From assembly GCA_023436115.1 (NCBI GenBank), contig JAEZKQ010000006.1, positions 1-60,206 of the forward strand: DNA of 60,206 nucleotides. The letters are read 5' to 3'. Below the pieces are notes generated by a model. It had not been told where the DNA came from. It was given only the letters and a program-made list of their open reading frames with translations, and did no database searches. The position numbers and the translations under genes are program-made. The DNA is from Bacillota bacterium. GTDB taxonomy: Bacteria; Bacillota; Clostridia; Christensenellales; SZUA-584. Positions 9,181 to 18,214 of the stretch are shown one piece after another. Position 1 is the first letter of the stretch, and every line of letters begins with the position of its first letter.

Positions 9181-10191
9181 TTATTGCCAGCCATCGGTAC
9201 CAAATTCGTCCACGTTATCGGCTGTGATAAGGAAGGTTTTGATGGGAATATAAGCTTCCACATCTTCACCGGCAAGGTAAGCATATGCCGTTTCGGCAAT
9301 AGTTTTACCGATTGTAACAGGTGACTGAGCGCCGGTTCCTTCAATCATTGTATCCTTAAGAAGTGCCTTCACATCGGGCGAACCGTCAACGCCATAAATA
9401 AGCGGAGAAACACCAGCAGCTTCTGCGGCAGAATAAGCACCTAAAGCTGTAGGGTCGTTGCCGCCGAAAATCGCGACCACATCGGGATTGGCATTCAGCA
9501 AATCTTCCGCGTTATTAGCAGCTTCCTGCTGGTTGCCACGGCAATCCTGCTGGCCGACAACGTTGAAGGTGACGCCGGATTCTTTGATAGCGTCTAAGAA
9601 ACCGTTGACTCTATCGGTGACAGACTGCATTGTGGGGGAATCAAGCACGATAATATCGCCGCCATCCGGGCATTTTTTGGCAAGATCTTCGCCGCAGACA
9701 TAACCGGCGTTGTAGTTATCCGAACCTGCATAAGACAGCAAATAGCTCATGTCGCCAACCTCGGTATCAAAACCAAATGTGAGCACGCCAGCCTCTTTGA
9801 GCATGTCAAGACCGGGGATAATGCCGTCAGCGTCGGCGGGATTGACAAACATGATTTCAACGCCTCTGGAGATCATATCTTCGATCTGGTCGATTTGGGT
9901 GTTTGAATCGTTAGCAGGGTCCATAGATATCAAAGTATCCCCATGTGATTCGACCACTTCTCGGATGGCTGCTTCCAAAGCAACAAAGAACGGGTTCGTC
10001 CCATCCATGCAAGTATAACCGAATATACGGGCACCAGATTCTTCCGCGTTTTCGGGCGATACTGCTTCAGGGCTTTCTTGGGATGCGGGAGATGAACCTT
10101 CAGGTTCAGTTACGCCGGCGGGCGTAGAACTGCAGCCAACCATAACAATAATCATTGTCAGGCATAAGAGAATCGTCACAATTTTTTTCAT
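9181..10191 (-). CDS. Sugar-binding lipoprotein of ABC transporter (RbsB type)
   Basis: The 336-residue extracellular receptor has a lipoprotein signal peptide with VGCSS (Cys20), an acidic Pro/Ser/Glu linker, and the two-lobed Peripla_BP_4 fold (CMDGTNPFFVALEAAI, MISRGVEIMFVNPAD, VDGSPDVKALL). It delivers a monosaccharide to the transporter encoded just downstream. It is close to the sensor protein at 5444-6406 and probably binds the same or a related sugar. An AGGAGG site 9 nt upstream of the ATG supports strong translation. Confidence 0.92.
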   Translation of the reverse strand: MKKIVTILLCLTMIIVMVGCSSTPAGVTEPEGSSPASQESPEAVSPENAEESGARIFGYTCMDGTNPFFVALEAAIREVVESHGDTLISMDPANDSNTQIDQIEDMISRGVEIMFVNPADADGIIPGLDMLKEAGVLTFGFDTEVGDMSYLLSYAGSDNYNAGYVCGEDLAKKCPDGGDIIVLDSPTMQSVTDRVNGFLDAIKESGVTFNVVGQQDCRGNQQEAANNAEDLLNANPDVVAIFGGNDPTALGAYSAAEAAGVSPLIYGVDGSPDVKALLKDTMIEGTGAQSPVTIGKTIAETAYAYLAGEDVEAYIPIKTFLITADNVDEFGTDGWQ

Positions 10192-10295
10192 TTGATTACC
10201 TCCTTATTTTTTTAAACTGCGGTTGCAAATAGATTTGTTAAGGTGATTTTGTAAACTCATCATATAAAAAGGAATCAAACCAAACAATTGTATTA

Positions 10296-10338
10296 TGTCA
10301 TTATTTATGCATGACAAAAGGAAACAAAAACGATTACA
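10296..10338 (-). promoter_or_regulatory. Probable control region of the first sugar ABC operon
   Basis: Read on the minus strand, TTGTCA (10317-10312) could be a -35 box with a weak -10 about 16 nt on. It overlaps an inverted repeat, TGTCAT (10296-10301) and ATGACA (10311-10316). Just upstream, 10324-10338 matches the catabolite-response (cre) consensus at about 13 of 15 positions, with the conserved central CG. CcpA repression plus a local regulator is the inference. Confidence 0.45.
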
Positions 10339-10409
10339 AATGTCACTTGTTCAAAATAAAACAGGCGCAAGCAAGAAAAGCAAAGCAGAATATTGGTTTA
10401 ATACTCTCA

Positions 10410-10440
10410 GGCTGCTGACAAAGTATCAGTAGCCTTTTCT
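10410..10440 (+). terminator. Plus-strand terminator-like hairpin
   Basis: Nine bases (10410-10418) pair with 10426-10434 with one G-T pair, followed by TTTTCTTTGTCT. No plus-strand gene precedes it, so it may be left over from a lost gene. Confidence 0.55.
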
Positions 10441-10742
10441 TTGTCTAAAAGCATGGAAATAAATTACCACCGGAGAATGCAATTCTTAGAAAAGAATTAA
10501 GGCGAAATGTAATTAATCTGTCAATATGGTATTGTGTCAACGGGCAAGCTAAACAATCTCTCTTAGTTCACAATTCCATTTCCGCATGGGCTGATAGACC
10601 TGAGCAGAACGGGGCCCTTTAGCCCTGTAATAACTGCATTAAACCGCCTAAAAAAGCGCCAATAAGTCTTGAGTCTGTTAAAGGATGCTTTTCGTTACTT
10701 AAAAATGAATGATAAGCAAAGATTGCAAGTCATCGTCATAGC

Positions 10743-10780
10743 AAGGAAGGGGGCATCGGTTCAAATCCGTTTAGCGGCTC
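10743..10780 (+). pseudogene. tRNA-Thr 3' fragment (right copy of direct repeat)
   Basis: It matches the 3' half of tRNA-Thr at 36 of 38 positions, but has no 5' acceptor strand, D arm or complete anticodon arm, and the CCA has become CTA. Together with the intact gene at 1850-1925 it brackets 8.8 kb of sugar-sensing and transport genes. This is the pattern left when an element integrates into a tRNA gene, although an ancient local duplication is also possible. Confidence 0.8.
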
Positions 10781-10789
10781 TATGAGAAA

Positions 10790-10828
10790 AGCCTCAAAAA
10801 GCCATATTAGGCATTTTGGGGCTTTTAT
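10790..10828 (+). terminator. Terminator after tRNA fragment
   Basis: AGCCTCAAAA (10790-10799) pairs with TTTTGGGGCT (10814-10823), with an inner GCC/GGC stem and a T-run. It would suit the original tRNA gene, which supports the integration model. Confidence 0.75.
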
Positions 10829-10984
10829 ATGAGTTCTTTTTCAAGTTCGTTTGTTAATTCGCACCGACTTGTTATCGGTATTTAAGTCGGTTTATTGATT
10901 GTTTTTCTCATCGACGAATTCGCAAGTTCCGCAACTTCTTTGCGCTGAGTGTACCGTTAATATTCGTACAGCTTCAAAATCCTT

Positions 10985-11644
10985 TTATGTCTTCTCGTTG
11001 CCATACTTATATAGATAACGATAACGCTCGGACTCAACGGCTTTTTGCGGTATAGGCATAACCAAATTACGTTCATGTAAAACGGTCGCATATATTTCGC
11101 ATGCTTTTTCTATTACGCGAACCGTCAGAACAGCCTCGTCCATGGTACGGCCGCAAGCTACGGGGCCATGGTTTCTAAGTATCAGACCGGTTCTGTCACT
11201 AATATGCGCTCCTGCCGCACATCCCAGTTCAAAGTGCTGCTCGGCGGGAATATACGACGGGGTTATTGGGATCGAGCCGCCCAAAAGTTGTGACATTTCC
11301 TCAACCAGGCACGGTACCGCTTCAAGATCCAGCACCGACATTGCCATTGCACATTTCGTATGCGCATGAATGACAGCCTGCACCTCTGGCTTCATTAAGT
11401 ATATCTGGCGATGAACTTCCTTTTCAGATGTTGCCACTCTCTCTCCTTCAACCCGATTGCCCTCCATATCGATGACTACCAAGTCTTCTGGCAGCATTGT
11501 CTCATATTTAACTTTGCTGGGAGTGAGTATGATATGGTCGCCAACTCTCATGCTCACATTACCCCATGTCCCCAGGAAAAAACCGATTCGGTCCATCATA
11601 AGGCATGTATCGATAATTGTGTTCCGTTGCTCTTGATAGATCAA
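10985..11644 (-). CDS. Class II aldolase (L-fuculose-phosphate aldolase-like)
   Basis: The 219-residue protein belongs to the zinc-dependent class II aldolase/adducin family. Metal-binding histidines are in VIHAHTKCAM and in LRNHGPVACG. The SEKEVHRQ segment keeps a glutamate at the FucA catalytic-base position, where L-ribulose-5-phosphate 4-epimerases have aspartate, so aldol cleavage to glycerone phosphate and an aldehyde is more likely than epimerisation. It starts with TTG, overlapping the kinase stop codon as TTGA, after GGGAGGA, and is thus translationally coupled to the kinase. It is the last gene of the operon. Confidence 0.85.
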   Translation of the reverse strand: MIYQEQRNTIIDTCLMMDRIGFFLGTWGNVSMRVGDHIILTPSKVKYETMLPEDLVVIDMEGNRVEGERVATSEKEVHRQIYLMKPEVQAVIHAHTKCAMAMSVLDLEAVPCLVEEMSQLLGGSIPITPSYIPAEQHFELGCAAGAHISDRTGLILRNHGPVACGRTMDEAVLTVRVIEKACEIYATVLHERNLVMPIPQKAVESERYRYLYKYGNEKT

Positions 11645-13179
11645 TTTAAGTCCTCCCGAATCAGTTCAGCTCGCAGCTTCCATGTTTTGGATAATTGCTC
11701 GCGCGTCAGGCGATAAAGTTCATAATAGCGCATATACTTGTCATGCTTTGCCATATCAGGCTCATAGGTTTTGCGAACTTTTACAATACTGTCTACTGCT
11801 GTTTTATAGCTATCATAATACCCTTGAACAACCGCGTTGTTGATGACAACACCCAGTGCGCCCAGTTCCTCACCGGCTACCGTGACGATCTTTGTACCCA
11901 GAGCGTCTGCGAACATCTGACACCACGCCTCACTATTTGCACCGCCGCCACACACCGTAACACTCCTTACTTCCTGCGGCATGTTCTGATAGCAGTCCAA
12001 CATGGCAAACGTGACCCCTTCATATGTCGCTCGGACGATGTCTGCCGACGTGTTTCTGGAACTGATACCGGTAAAGCTGCCGCGCGCGCGTGAATCCGTA
12101 AACGGCGCTCGCTCTCCGCCGGACAATATATACGGATGATACATGATGCCGTTTGAACCGATCGGAACCGTCTTAACCAGTTCCTCCATGTATGTGTAAA
12201 CACTCTGACCCGCCTTTTTTGCGGCTTCCCGCACACCATGTCCCATGGTATCCAGCATCCACTCCAAGTTCGGCGTGCCAGCCAACGATGCCATCAGCCG
12301 AAGCCACCTATCCTCCATTACATGAGCAACAGTCATGCCTGCCATGATATTGTCCTTTAGCGGATCATCTATACACATTTCATGCAGAGCGGCTGTCCCG
12401 ATTATGGAACAACAATGGCCATTCTCGATCACGCCGCTTCCCAGTGCACATGCCGCGACATCCATTGGTCCGCTGGTCACAATCACATCCGTACTGAGAC
12501 CCATCAGTTCTGCCGCCTGTTTACTGAGCGGGAATGCGTTCTCACTGGCCGGCAGCACCGGTGGATACTTTTGGCGGTATTTTGCGATACCGGTCAGCTC
12601 AAACGCTCGGTCGAGATAGTCGTGCTTTATCTGATCCAGCATAATGAGCGACTGGTCGGATGCATCCGACGTAATTTTTCCCGTTAGCTTATAAAACAGA
12701 TAATCCTTTAAATGCAGAAAGTATCGGCTTTTGTCCAGGCTCTCCTTCTCGTACTTATCCATCCATCTGACGATACCGTTTTGGTTGCCGGTAAATATGC
12801 GCGTGCCGGTGCAACGGAACAGTTGGTCACACGTTCCGTCTTCTACCCACATGTCCACAAACTCCGACGCACGTCCATCGCAAAAGCACATGCCAGGGCG
12901 CACCGGCTCACCGGCTTCATCAATAAGCCAAAGCCCATCACCCTGTGCCGTCACGCCAATCCCCGCTATTTCGTCCTTAGGAAAGCGCTGAGCCAGCATT
13001 CGGACACACATAACAGCCTTGTCCCAAATCTCGTGCATATCCTCTTCATACATATCTTCTCTCGGGCATATTGCAGTCAGAGGATACGCTTCCTTGCCCA
13101 ATTCGTTTCCCTGCAAATCAAACAACACTGCTTTAATGCTCGTTGTTCCTGAGTCGATCCCGATAAAGTACTTGCTCAT
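11641..13179 (-). CDS. FGGY-family carbohydrate kinase (L-xylulose/erythritol kinase-like)
   Basis: The 512-residue sugar kinase has the N-terminal phosphate-1 motif FIGIDSGTTSIKAVLFD, the GVTAQGDGLWLID motif more typical of LyxK/EryA-type kinases than of xylulokinases, and a C-terminal GGGANSEAWCQMFAD adenosine motif. It would phosphorylate a ketose or polyol to prepare it for the adjacent aldolase. The epimerase gene lies 50 bp upstream. The kinase could equally be specific for another ketose; the exact substrate is unknown. Confidence 0.85.
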   Translation of the reverse strand: MSKYFIGIDSGTTSIKAVLFDLQGNELGKEAYPLTAICPREDMYEEDMHEIWDKAVMCVRMLAQRFPKDEIAGIGVTAQGDGLWLIDEAGEPVRPGMCFCDGRASEFVDMWVEDGTCDQLFRCTGTRIFTGNQNGIVRWMDKYEKESLDKSRYFLHLKDYLFYKLTGKITSDASDQSLIMLDQIKHDYLDRAFELTGIAKYRQKYPPVLPASENAFPLSKQAAELMGLSTDVIVTSGPMDVAACALGSGVIENGHCCSIIGTAALHEMCIDDPLKDNIMAGMTVAHVMEDRWLRLMASLAGTPNLEWMLDTMGHGVREAAKKAGQSVYTYMEELVKTVPIGSNGIMYHPYILSGGERAPFTDSRARGSFTGISSRNTSADIVRATYEGVTFAMLDCYQNMPQEVRSVTVCGGGANSEAWCQMFADALGTKIVTVAGEELGALGVVINNAVVQGYYDSYKTAVDSIVKVRKTYEPDMAKHDKYMRYYELYRLTREQLSKTWKLRAELIREDLN

Positions 13180-13229
13180 AACCTTGCCCCCTTGCGCCGT
13201 TTGGATTGTCGGTCAGCCCTAATGATTTG

Positions 13230-14102
13230 TCACCTAAAAAGGCTCTTCACAAACTTCAGCGACTCCCTGCTCATATCATCCATCATCTTGTCGTCCGTAT
13301 CGGGCGGCAGCATAGGTCTCCAGACATTCCCGCCTTCCAGAGCCACCGATCCACCCGTCTGCACCAACGGTTCGAACGAAATGCAGCGGTCATAGCCAAT
13401 CTCCATCAGTGCATCCGCCACCTCCTGCCAGGGCAGAAAGCCTGGCTTTGGCAGTTTCCTGTTGTTCGCACCCATATGATAGTGCCCTAACTTTTTCCCT
13501 GCGATTCGAATAGCATCTCCCAGATTGTCCTCTTCGATCATGCCATGAAATATATCCAGAAGTATATTTATATTGGGATGATCCGTCATATCAGCTAGTT
13601 TTTTTGCCTCCGCGGCCGTGTTCAGCATGCAGCTTTCAAAACGGTTCACCACTTCCATGTTCCAGCTCAGGTCGTAGTCAGCCGCCACTTTCCCCACTTC
13701 TTTTAGGGACTTCGCGGCCTTTTCAAAAAGCTGTTCCTTATTTTCAGGTGCGTCGAAATTGCACCATGCGCCATAATTAATACCGGAGAAGTTGTGCGCT
13801 CCCAGCTTGCCCATGGCGTGCGTCAGCTCAACTGCTTTTTTTACCGCCAGCTTACGGCCGTCTTCATCGGGCTGAGACAGATCCATGTCTCTGCCAAAAC
13901 CGCCGGAGATGTATAATTCCACATCATTGGCTTTGCACGCCGATTTTATCTCGTCCACTTCGCTTTGCTCCATCGTAAGTGTGCGTCCATAGAATATCTC
14001 CAGGCCGTCAAAACCGCACTTTCTTGCCCGTTCAATATATTTTGGGTAGTCTGTCCCTTCCCAGTTTTTATTCCAATAACAATAGCAAATGGCGTATTTC
14101 AT
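13230..14102 (-). CDS. Ketose 3-epimerase (D-tagatose 3-epimerase family)
   Basis: This 290-residue TIM-barrel enzyme has all four expected metal-binding positions of the D-tagatose/D-psicose/L-ribulose 3-epimerases: Glu in MEVVNRFE, Asp in LLDIFHGMIEE, His in GHYHMGANNR and Glu in ISFEPL. It should interconvert ketoses by epimerisation at C3, for example L-ribulose with L-xylulose or D-fructose with D-psicose. Its place between the transporter and kinase genes implies that the imported sugar is epimerised before phosphorylation. AAAGGA supports the ATG at 14102. Confidence 0.88.
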   Translation of the reverse strand: MKYAICYCYWNKNWEGTDYPKYIERARKCGFDGLEIFYGRTLTMEQSEVDEIKSACKANDVELYISGGFGRDMDLSQPDEDGRKLAVKKAVELTHAMGKLGAHNFSGINYGAWCNFDAPENKEQLFEKAAKSLKEVGKVAADYDLSWNMEVVNRFESCMLNTAAEAKKLADMTDHPNINILLDIFHGMIEEDNLGDAIRIAGKKLGHYHMGANNRKLPKPGFLPWQEVADALMEIGYDRCISFEPLVQTGGSVALEGGNVWRPMLPPDTDDKMMDDMSRESLKFVKSLFR

Positions 14103-14137
14103 CGTTCTAATCCTTTCAGATTGTATTTTGGGAGTTA

Positions 14138-15136
14138 TTAAGCATTGGCCTGCCTTCTTCTGTTGATTGCATCTAAAGAGATGGCGATGAGGACAACTGC
14201 GCCCGTTACCACTTCATCCCAATAGGACGAAACGCCCAGAAGGCTGATACTGTAAGAGATAGTGGCCATCAACAAACCGCCCACCATGGTGCCTGCGACA
14301 CTGCCGCTTCCGCCGGTCATGGACGTTCCGCCCAGAACCGCCGCCGTGATGGAAGGCATCACCCAGTTTTCACCAATATTAACCTGTGAAGACCCCAAAC
14401 GCAGCACCATCAGTACGCCGGCCAGGCCGGATATAAACCCTGTTATCATATACACGCCGAGCTTCGTCCTGTTGTTTCGGATACCTACGATTTTTGCGGC
14501 GCTTTCGTTGCCGCCAACCGCATAAATATGCCGTCCAAAAGAGGTATACCTCAGCACAACAGCCAATACGATCGCAATGAACAGCATGATCAGTACCGGA
14601 TAAGGCAGCAGCGGAATCAGTGATCCCTGGCCGATAACCGTCACAGATTCCGGTATACCTGTCAGCGGGAAGCCTTTGGTCACCACATAGATGATACCCC
14701 GGAAAATAGAACTTGTGGCCAAAGTTGCGATAAAGGGTGTCAGGTTCAAACCACAGATCATCGCGCCATTCAAGAATCCTAATACCGGGCCCACCAGCAA
14801 AGCAAGCACCAGAGATAAATAGGGATCGAACCCTGCCAGCGTGACCAGCATCGCAAAAACCATGCTGCAAAAACCCGCTATGCTGGCTACCGAGAGGTCG
14901 ATCCCGCCGAGCAACAGTACGAGCGTCTGCGCAAGACCGACAATAATTGTAAAGGATGCCGTTCTCAGAAAAACGGATACATTATAAGTAGTATAAAAAT
15001 TGCCTGTAACAAAATGCACGATCAAAGTAATCAGTATGGTGACAATAAAAACCGTACCTGGCGTGGATTTAATGATCTGAAATATTTTCCCGAAAAAGTT
15101 TCGGGCAGAACCTGTTCTGGCCTCAGTGCCGTTCAT
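14138..15136 (-). CDS. Sugar ABC transporter permease
   Basis: The 332-residue permease is of the BPD_transp_2 type with about ten membrane segments, GGIDLSVASIAG, the YTSFGRHIYAVGGNESAAKI loop and GGTSMTGGSGSVAGT. The ATG at 15136 follows AAGGAGG by 9 nt; the ATG at 15160 precedes that site and would use part of it as coding sequence, so the shorter form is chosen. It is the channel of the second sugar importer and is paralogous to the permease at 6557-7528. Confidence 0.9.
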   Translation of the reverse strand: MNGTEARTGSARNFFGKIFQIIKSTPGTVFIVTILITLIVHFVTGNFYTTYNVSVFLRTASFTIIVGLAQTLVLLLGGIDLSVASIAGFCSMVFAMLVTLAGFDPYLSLVLALLVGPVLGFLNGAMICGLNLTPFIATLATSSIFRGIIYVVTKGFPLTGIPESVTVIGQGSLIPLLPYPVLIMLFIAIVLAVVLRYTSFGRHIYAVGGNESAAKIVGIRNNRTKLGVYMITGFISGLAGVLMVLRLGSSQVNIGENWVMPSITAAVLGGTSMTGGSGSVAGTMVGGLLMATISYSISLLGVSSYWDEVVTGAVVLIAISLDAINRRRQANA

Positions 15137-15170
15137 GTTAAATTTCCTCCTTAGTCGCATATCCTATATA

Positions 15171-16655
15171 TTATTGTAACGCAATTTTCAACACTTCTTC
15201 GCGCCCAATACCTTGGTCTGGGGTGACAATACCCTTTACCTCGCCGTTGAACATGACCATGATTCTGTCGGAAACCGTGATAAGCTCATCAATTTCGGAG
15301 GATATCACGACGATGGTCACGCCTTCCTTGGCCATATCCCCGATTATCTTATAGATCTCCGATTTTGCCCGAACGTCTATACCGCGTGTCGGCTCGTCCA
15401 GAATTAACAGCTTAACCTTCTTTTCCATCCACCTGGCCAGAATAACCTTTTGCTGGTTTCCGCCTGAAAGGCTTCGAACATCGGTCAGGTTGGACGGTGT
15501 TTTAATGCGCAGCTTGCGGATATGTTCATTCGACTTGGCATATGCGCTTTTAAACCGAATTAAACCAGCTTTTTTAATTTTATCATATGACGGGATCATG
15601 ATATTTTCAAATACGGACATAACGGGGAATATCCCCAGCCTCCGGCGTTCTTCAGGTACCAGCCCCATTCCGTGCTTGATGGCACTATCCGGCGACGTTA
15701 TATTGACTTCTTGACCTTCAAAGTATAACTTTCCCGTTTTCCTTTTTGTGAGACCGTATATGCAGTTAAACAGCTCAGTCCGTCCTGCGCCAACCAAACC
15801 GGCAACACCAAAGACCTCACCTTTTCTGATGGAGAAATTGACGTTTCGGAATTCATGCTCTCGTGAAAAGTCCTCAACTACCAGGAGCTCTTCATCTGTA
15901 TAATGATGTTCGGTTTTTTGGTTTTGAATTACCTTTTCGTTCGCCATATGGAAGATCATTTCATCCGTCGTGATATCGGCCACTTTCGCAACTTTAACCA
16001 TCTTGCCGTCACGCATAATGGAAACACGGTCAGCCAGCCTTTCTACTTCATCAAGATGATGTGTGATGATAATGATGGATTTTCCTTCGTCTTTAAGCTT
16101 TCGTATCACCTCAAACAGGTGTTCAGATTCCTTGGATGTAAGCGATGCAGTGGGCTCATCCAGGATGATGATGTTTGACCCTACGGCCAGTGTGCGCGCA
16201 ATCGAAACAAGCTGCTGATATGCAGCGCTTAGATTTCTAACCTTTGTCCGTGGATCAATATCCACATAAAGTTTCTTGATTTCTTGTTCTGCGAGGCGAA
16301 TCGTGTCCTCCCAGTTAATAAAAATGCCCTTTTTCTGATGATTATGCAATAATATATTTTCAGCCGTACTAATATCCGGAATCAAATTGAGTTCCTGCGG
16401 GACCATGCCGATTCCTTTTAACAGAGCATCGAAAGGTGACTTGTTTTCAATCTGTTCCCCATTGAGAAGTATTTGACCGCTGTCCGCCCGGTGAATCCCC
16501 ATCAACACATTCATTAATGTGCTCTTACCTGCGCCATTCTCACCGATCAGCGCCATTATTTCACCTTTTTCCAAAGCAAAGTCAACCTTATTTAGTGCAA
16601 GCGTTCCCACAAACGCTTTTTCGATGCATCTCATTTCCAAAATATAATTTGACAC
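15171..16655 (-). CDS. Sugar ABC transporter ATP-binding protein (RbsA type)
   Basis: This tandem ATPase has 494 residues. Domain 1 has GENGAGKST, a relaxed signature LSAAYQQLVS and IILDEPTASL. Domain 2 has GLVGAGRTE, LSGGNQQKVIL and LILDEPTRGID. It energises the importer made with the adjacent permease and the lipoprotein at 16812-17954. The preceding 156-bp gap holds a long perfect hairpin. Confidence 0.92.
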   Translation of the reverse strand: MSNYILEMRCIEKAFVGTLALNKVDFALEKGEIMALIGENGAGKSTLMNVLMGIHRADSGQILLNGEQIENKSPFDALLKGIGMVPQELNLIPDISTAENILLHNHQKKGIFINWEDTIRLAEQEIKKLYVDIDPRTKVRNLSAAYQQLVSIARTLAVGSNIIILDEPTASLTSKESEHLFEVIRKLKDEGKSIIIITHHLDEVERLADRVSIMRDGKMVKVAKVADITTDEMIFHMANEKVIQNQKTEHHYTDEELLVVEDFSREHEFRNVNFSIRKGEVFGVAGLVGAGRTELFNCIYGLTKRKTGKLYFEGQEVNITSPDSAIKHGMGLVPEERRRLGIFPVMSVFENIMIPSYDKIKKAGLIRFKSAYAKSNEHIRKLRIKTPSNLTDVRSLSGGNQQKVILARWMEKKVKLLILDEPTRGIDVRAKSEIYKIIGDMAKEGVTIVVISSEIDELITVSDRIMVMFNGEVKGIVTPDQGIGREEVLKIALQ

Positions 16656-16731
16656 GAATTCCCTCCTGATTCATTTCCAAGAACGTTTTAATGCGTTTCG
16701 CGTCCGTCTTGTCTTCTCCCATGCCTAAATG

Positions 16732-16763
16732 GCAGCCACTTCGCATGACGGCGAAGTGGCTGC
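16732..16763 (-). terminator. 13-bp perfect hairpin after the second binding-protein gene
   Basis: Bases 16732-16744 pair perfectly with 16751-16763 around a 6-nt loop. No T-run follows on the minus strand, so it looks more like an mRNA 3'-end stabiliser than a full terminator. It occupies the same place as the hairpin at 9131-9166 in the first ABC operon, without sharing its sequence. Confidence 0.75.
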
Positions 16764-16811
16764 GCATCCGGCGTGGCCTGCGGCCCACAATAAATTGCGG
16801 GTCAGCTTCTA

Positions 16812-17954
16812 TCAGCCACCGTAGAGCAGATCGAGCATTTCCTGAGCCTGATCCTGATATACAATTGTTGTCTTCTCTTCAGTCTTCTCCGGATATGTGC
16901 CGTCGCCCGGGAAAACACCATCTGCAATCATAATGGCGACCTGGATCGTGTCGAAGCCCATCATCGGGCAGTCCTGAATGCCCAGAGCAGTAATAACACC
17001 ATCTCTTAAGTATTCTATAGCGCGCTGGTCATGGTCCATACCGACCAAAACGATTTCGCCTTCTCGGCCTGCATCTATAACAGCCTGTGCAGCGCCGATC
17101 GGGTTACCCATGTTGTTGCAGAAAATACCCTTGAGGTCAGGATACTTCTGCAGGAAACCTTCTGTGTACACAACAGCCTGCTCAATCTGGTCATTGTCAT
17201 ACTGGATCTCAACGACTTCGATATCCGGATATTTTGCCATCGTGTCCTGGAAGCCCTTTATGCGATCCTCGTGGCAGGGAGCACCAATTGTGCCGCCCAG
17301 AGCAGCAACCTGGCCTTTGTAGTCGATTTCTTTTGCAAGAATCTCAGCCAAATCTGCGCCGTCCTGATAGTTGTGCGTGTTGCCTACATAAGCGATACGC
17401 TTGCAGCCATCTTCTTTTGTGGCATCCGAGCTGGAGAATGTCATAACCTTAATGCCGTTATCAACGAGGTTGTTGATGGCCGGGGTCACAATTTTGATAT
17501 CCGCCACGTCCACACCGATAACGTCAAAGCCACGGCCCGCAGCCGTTTCAATACGACTCACCTGATCCGCAGCATCCGGCATAACCGGCGCAGTGAATTC
17601 ATAGTTGATCGTTATGCCGCGTTCGGCATACTGAGCTTGCGCTTCCTTCAGGCCGATCTCGATCGAATCCCACCAAGGATGGATCAGCTTGTAGGTCAGA
17701 TAGAAATTGTACTCAGTTTTCTTAGGCTGATAGTCACCTAAAACCATCTCGCCGCTGATGCTGAATATCTGGTCGTTTCCGGCAGCAGGCTCCTGAACAG
17801 CAGGGCCCTCAGAGGTCTCCTCAGCTGCAGGTTCCGCAGCGGGTTCAGAGCTCGGCACTTCCGTCTCCGGAGCAGCCGTGGGTTGTGTCGCGCATCCCAT
17901 AAAGCAGGCAATCAGCACGAATACTGACAGGGCGAGCAACAAGATCTTTTTCAT
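16812..17954 (-). CDS. Sugar-binding lipoprotein (Peripla_BP_4)
   Basis: The protein is 380 residues from the ATG at 17954, which lies 9 nt after AGGAGG. Upstream ATG codons lie in an AT-rich leader before the promoter's start point and are rejected. The signal peptide ends in FMGCATQ, a clear lipobox, followed by a Pro/Glu/Ala linker and a two-lobed binding domain (HPWWDSIEIGL, FDVIGVDVADI, GNTHNYQDGADLAEILA, GTIGAPCHEDRIKGF). It is longer than and distinct from the first-locus receptors, so a different sugar is likely. It is the promoter-proximal gene of the catabolic operon. Confidence 0.9.
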   Translation of the reverse strand: MKKILLLALSVFVLIACFMGCATQPTAAPETEVPSSEPAAEPAAEETSEGPAVQEPAAGNDQIFSISGEMVLGDYQPKKTEYNFYLTYKLIHPWWDSIEIGLKEAQAQYAERGITINYEFTAPVMPDAADQVSRIETAAGRGFDVIGVDVADIKIVTPAINNLVDNGIKVMTFSSSDATKEDGCKRIAYVGNTHNYQDGADLAEILAKEIDYKGQVAALGGTIGAPCHEDRIKGFQDTMAKYPDIEVVEIQYDNDQIEQAVVYTEGFLQKYPDLKGIFCNNMGNPIGAAQAVIDAGREGEIVLVGMDHDQRAIEYLRDGVITALGIQDCPMMGFDTIQVAIMIADGVFPGDGTYPEKTEEKTTIVYQDQAQEMLDLLYGG

Positions 17955-18042
17955 GTTCATACTCCTCCTTTTTTTAGATAAAGTGATAATCATTAAGAAA
18001 TTAGAAATAAGATAAAAGTAATTTTTATACTTGTTATAGCGC

Positions 18043-18071
18043 AATATATCATAAATAATAACCATAGTCAA
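18043..18071 (-). promoter_or_regulatory. Promoter of the second sugar operon
   Basis: TTGACT (18071-18066) and TATATT (18048-18043) are 17 nt apart on the minus strand. The leader to the ATG at 17954 is about 80 nt. The divergent DeoR gene begins 208 bp away. Confidence 0.8.
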
Positions 18072-18175
18072 CAGTTTTGCTTTCTTTTTCTTTCTTTTTA
18101 TATGTATTATATTTGACATGCTCTTTTTTTTATTTTTTTATGTTTATTATTTATACAAGTCATTTACATTAAACC

Positions 18176-18185
18176 ATGTATACAT
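18176..18185. promoter_or_regulatory. 10-bp palindrome in the divergent control region
   Basis: ATGTATACAT is a perfect palindrome between the two divergent promoters. It could be an operator for the DeoR protein or another regulator, but such short palindromes are common in AT-rich DNA. Confidence 0.35.
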
Positions 18186-18214
18186 TAAAAAAAACTAAAC
18201 TTTGGCCCGGAATA

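Larger units (their letters stand above)
10192..10984. other. Long intergenic region with tRNA fragment
   Basis: No gene is supported in these 793 bases. It holds the upstream control region of the first ABC operon (10296-10338), a hairpin with T-run on the plus strand (10410-10440), a 3' tRNA-Thr fragment (10743-10780) with its own terminator (10790-10828), and another 8-bp hairpin (10863-10870 with 10884-10891). Confidence 0.7.

Noticed and set aside
17031..17741. Plus-strand 236-codon frame inside the second binding-protein gene
   Set aside because: It runs opposite a well-supported lipoprotein gene and has no binding site or motif.
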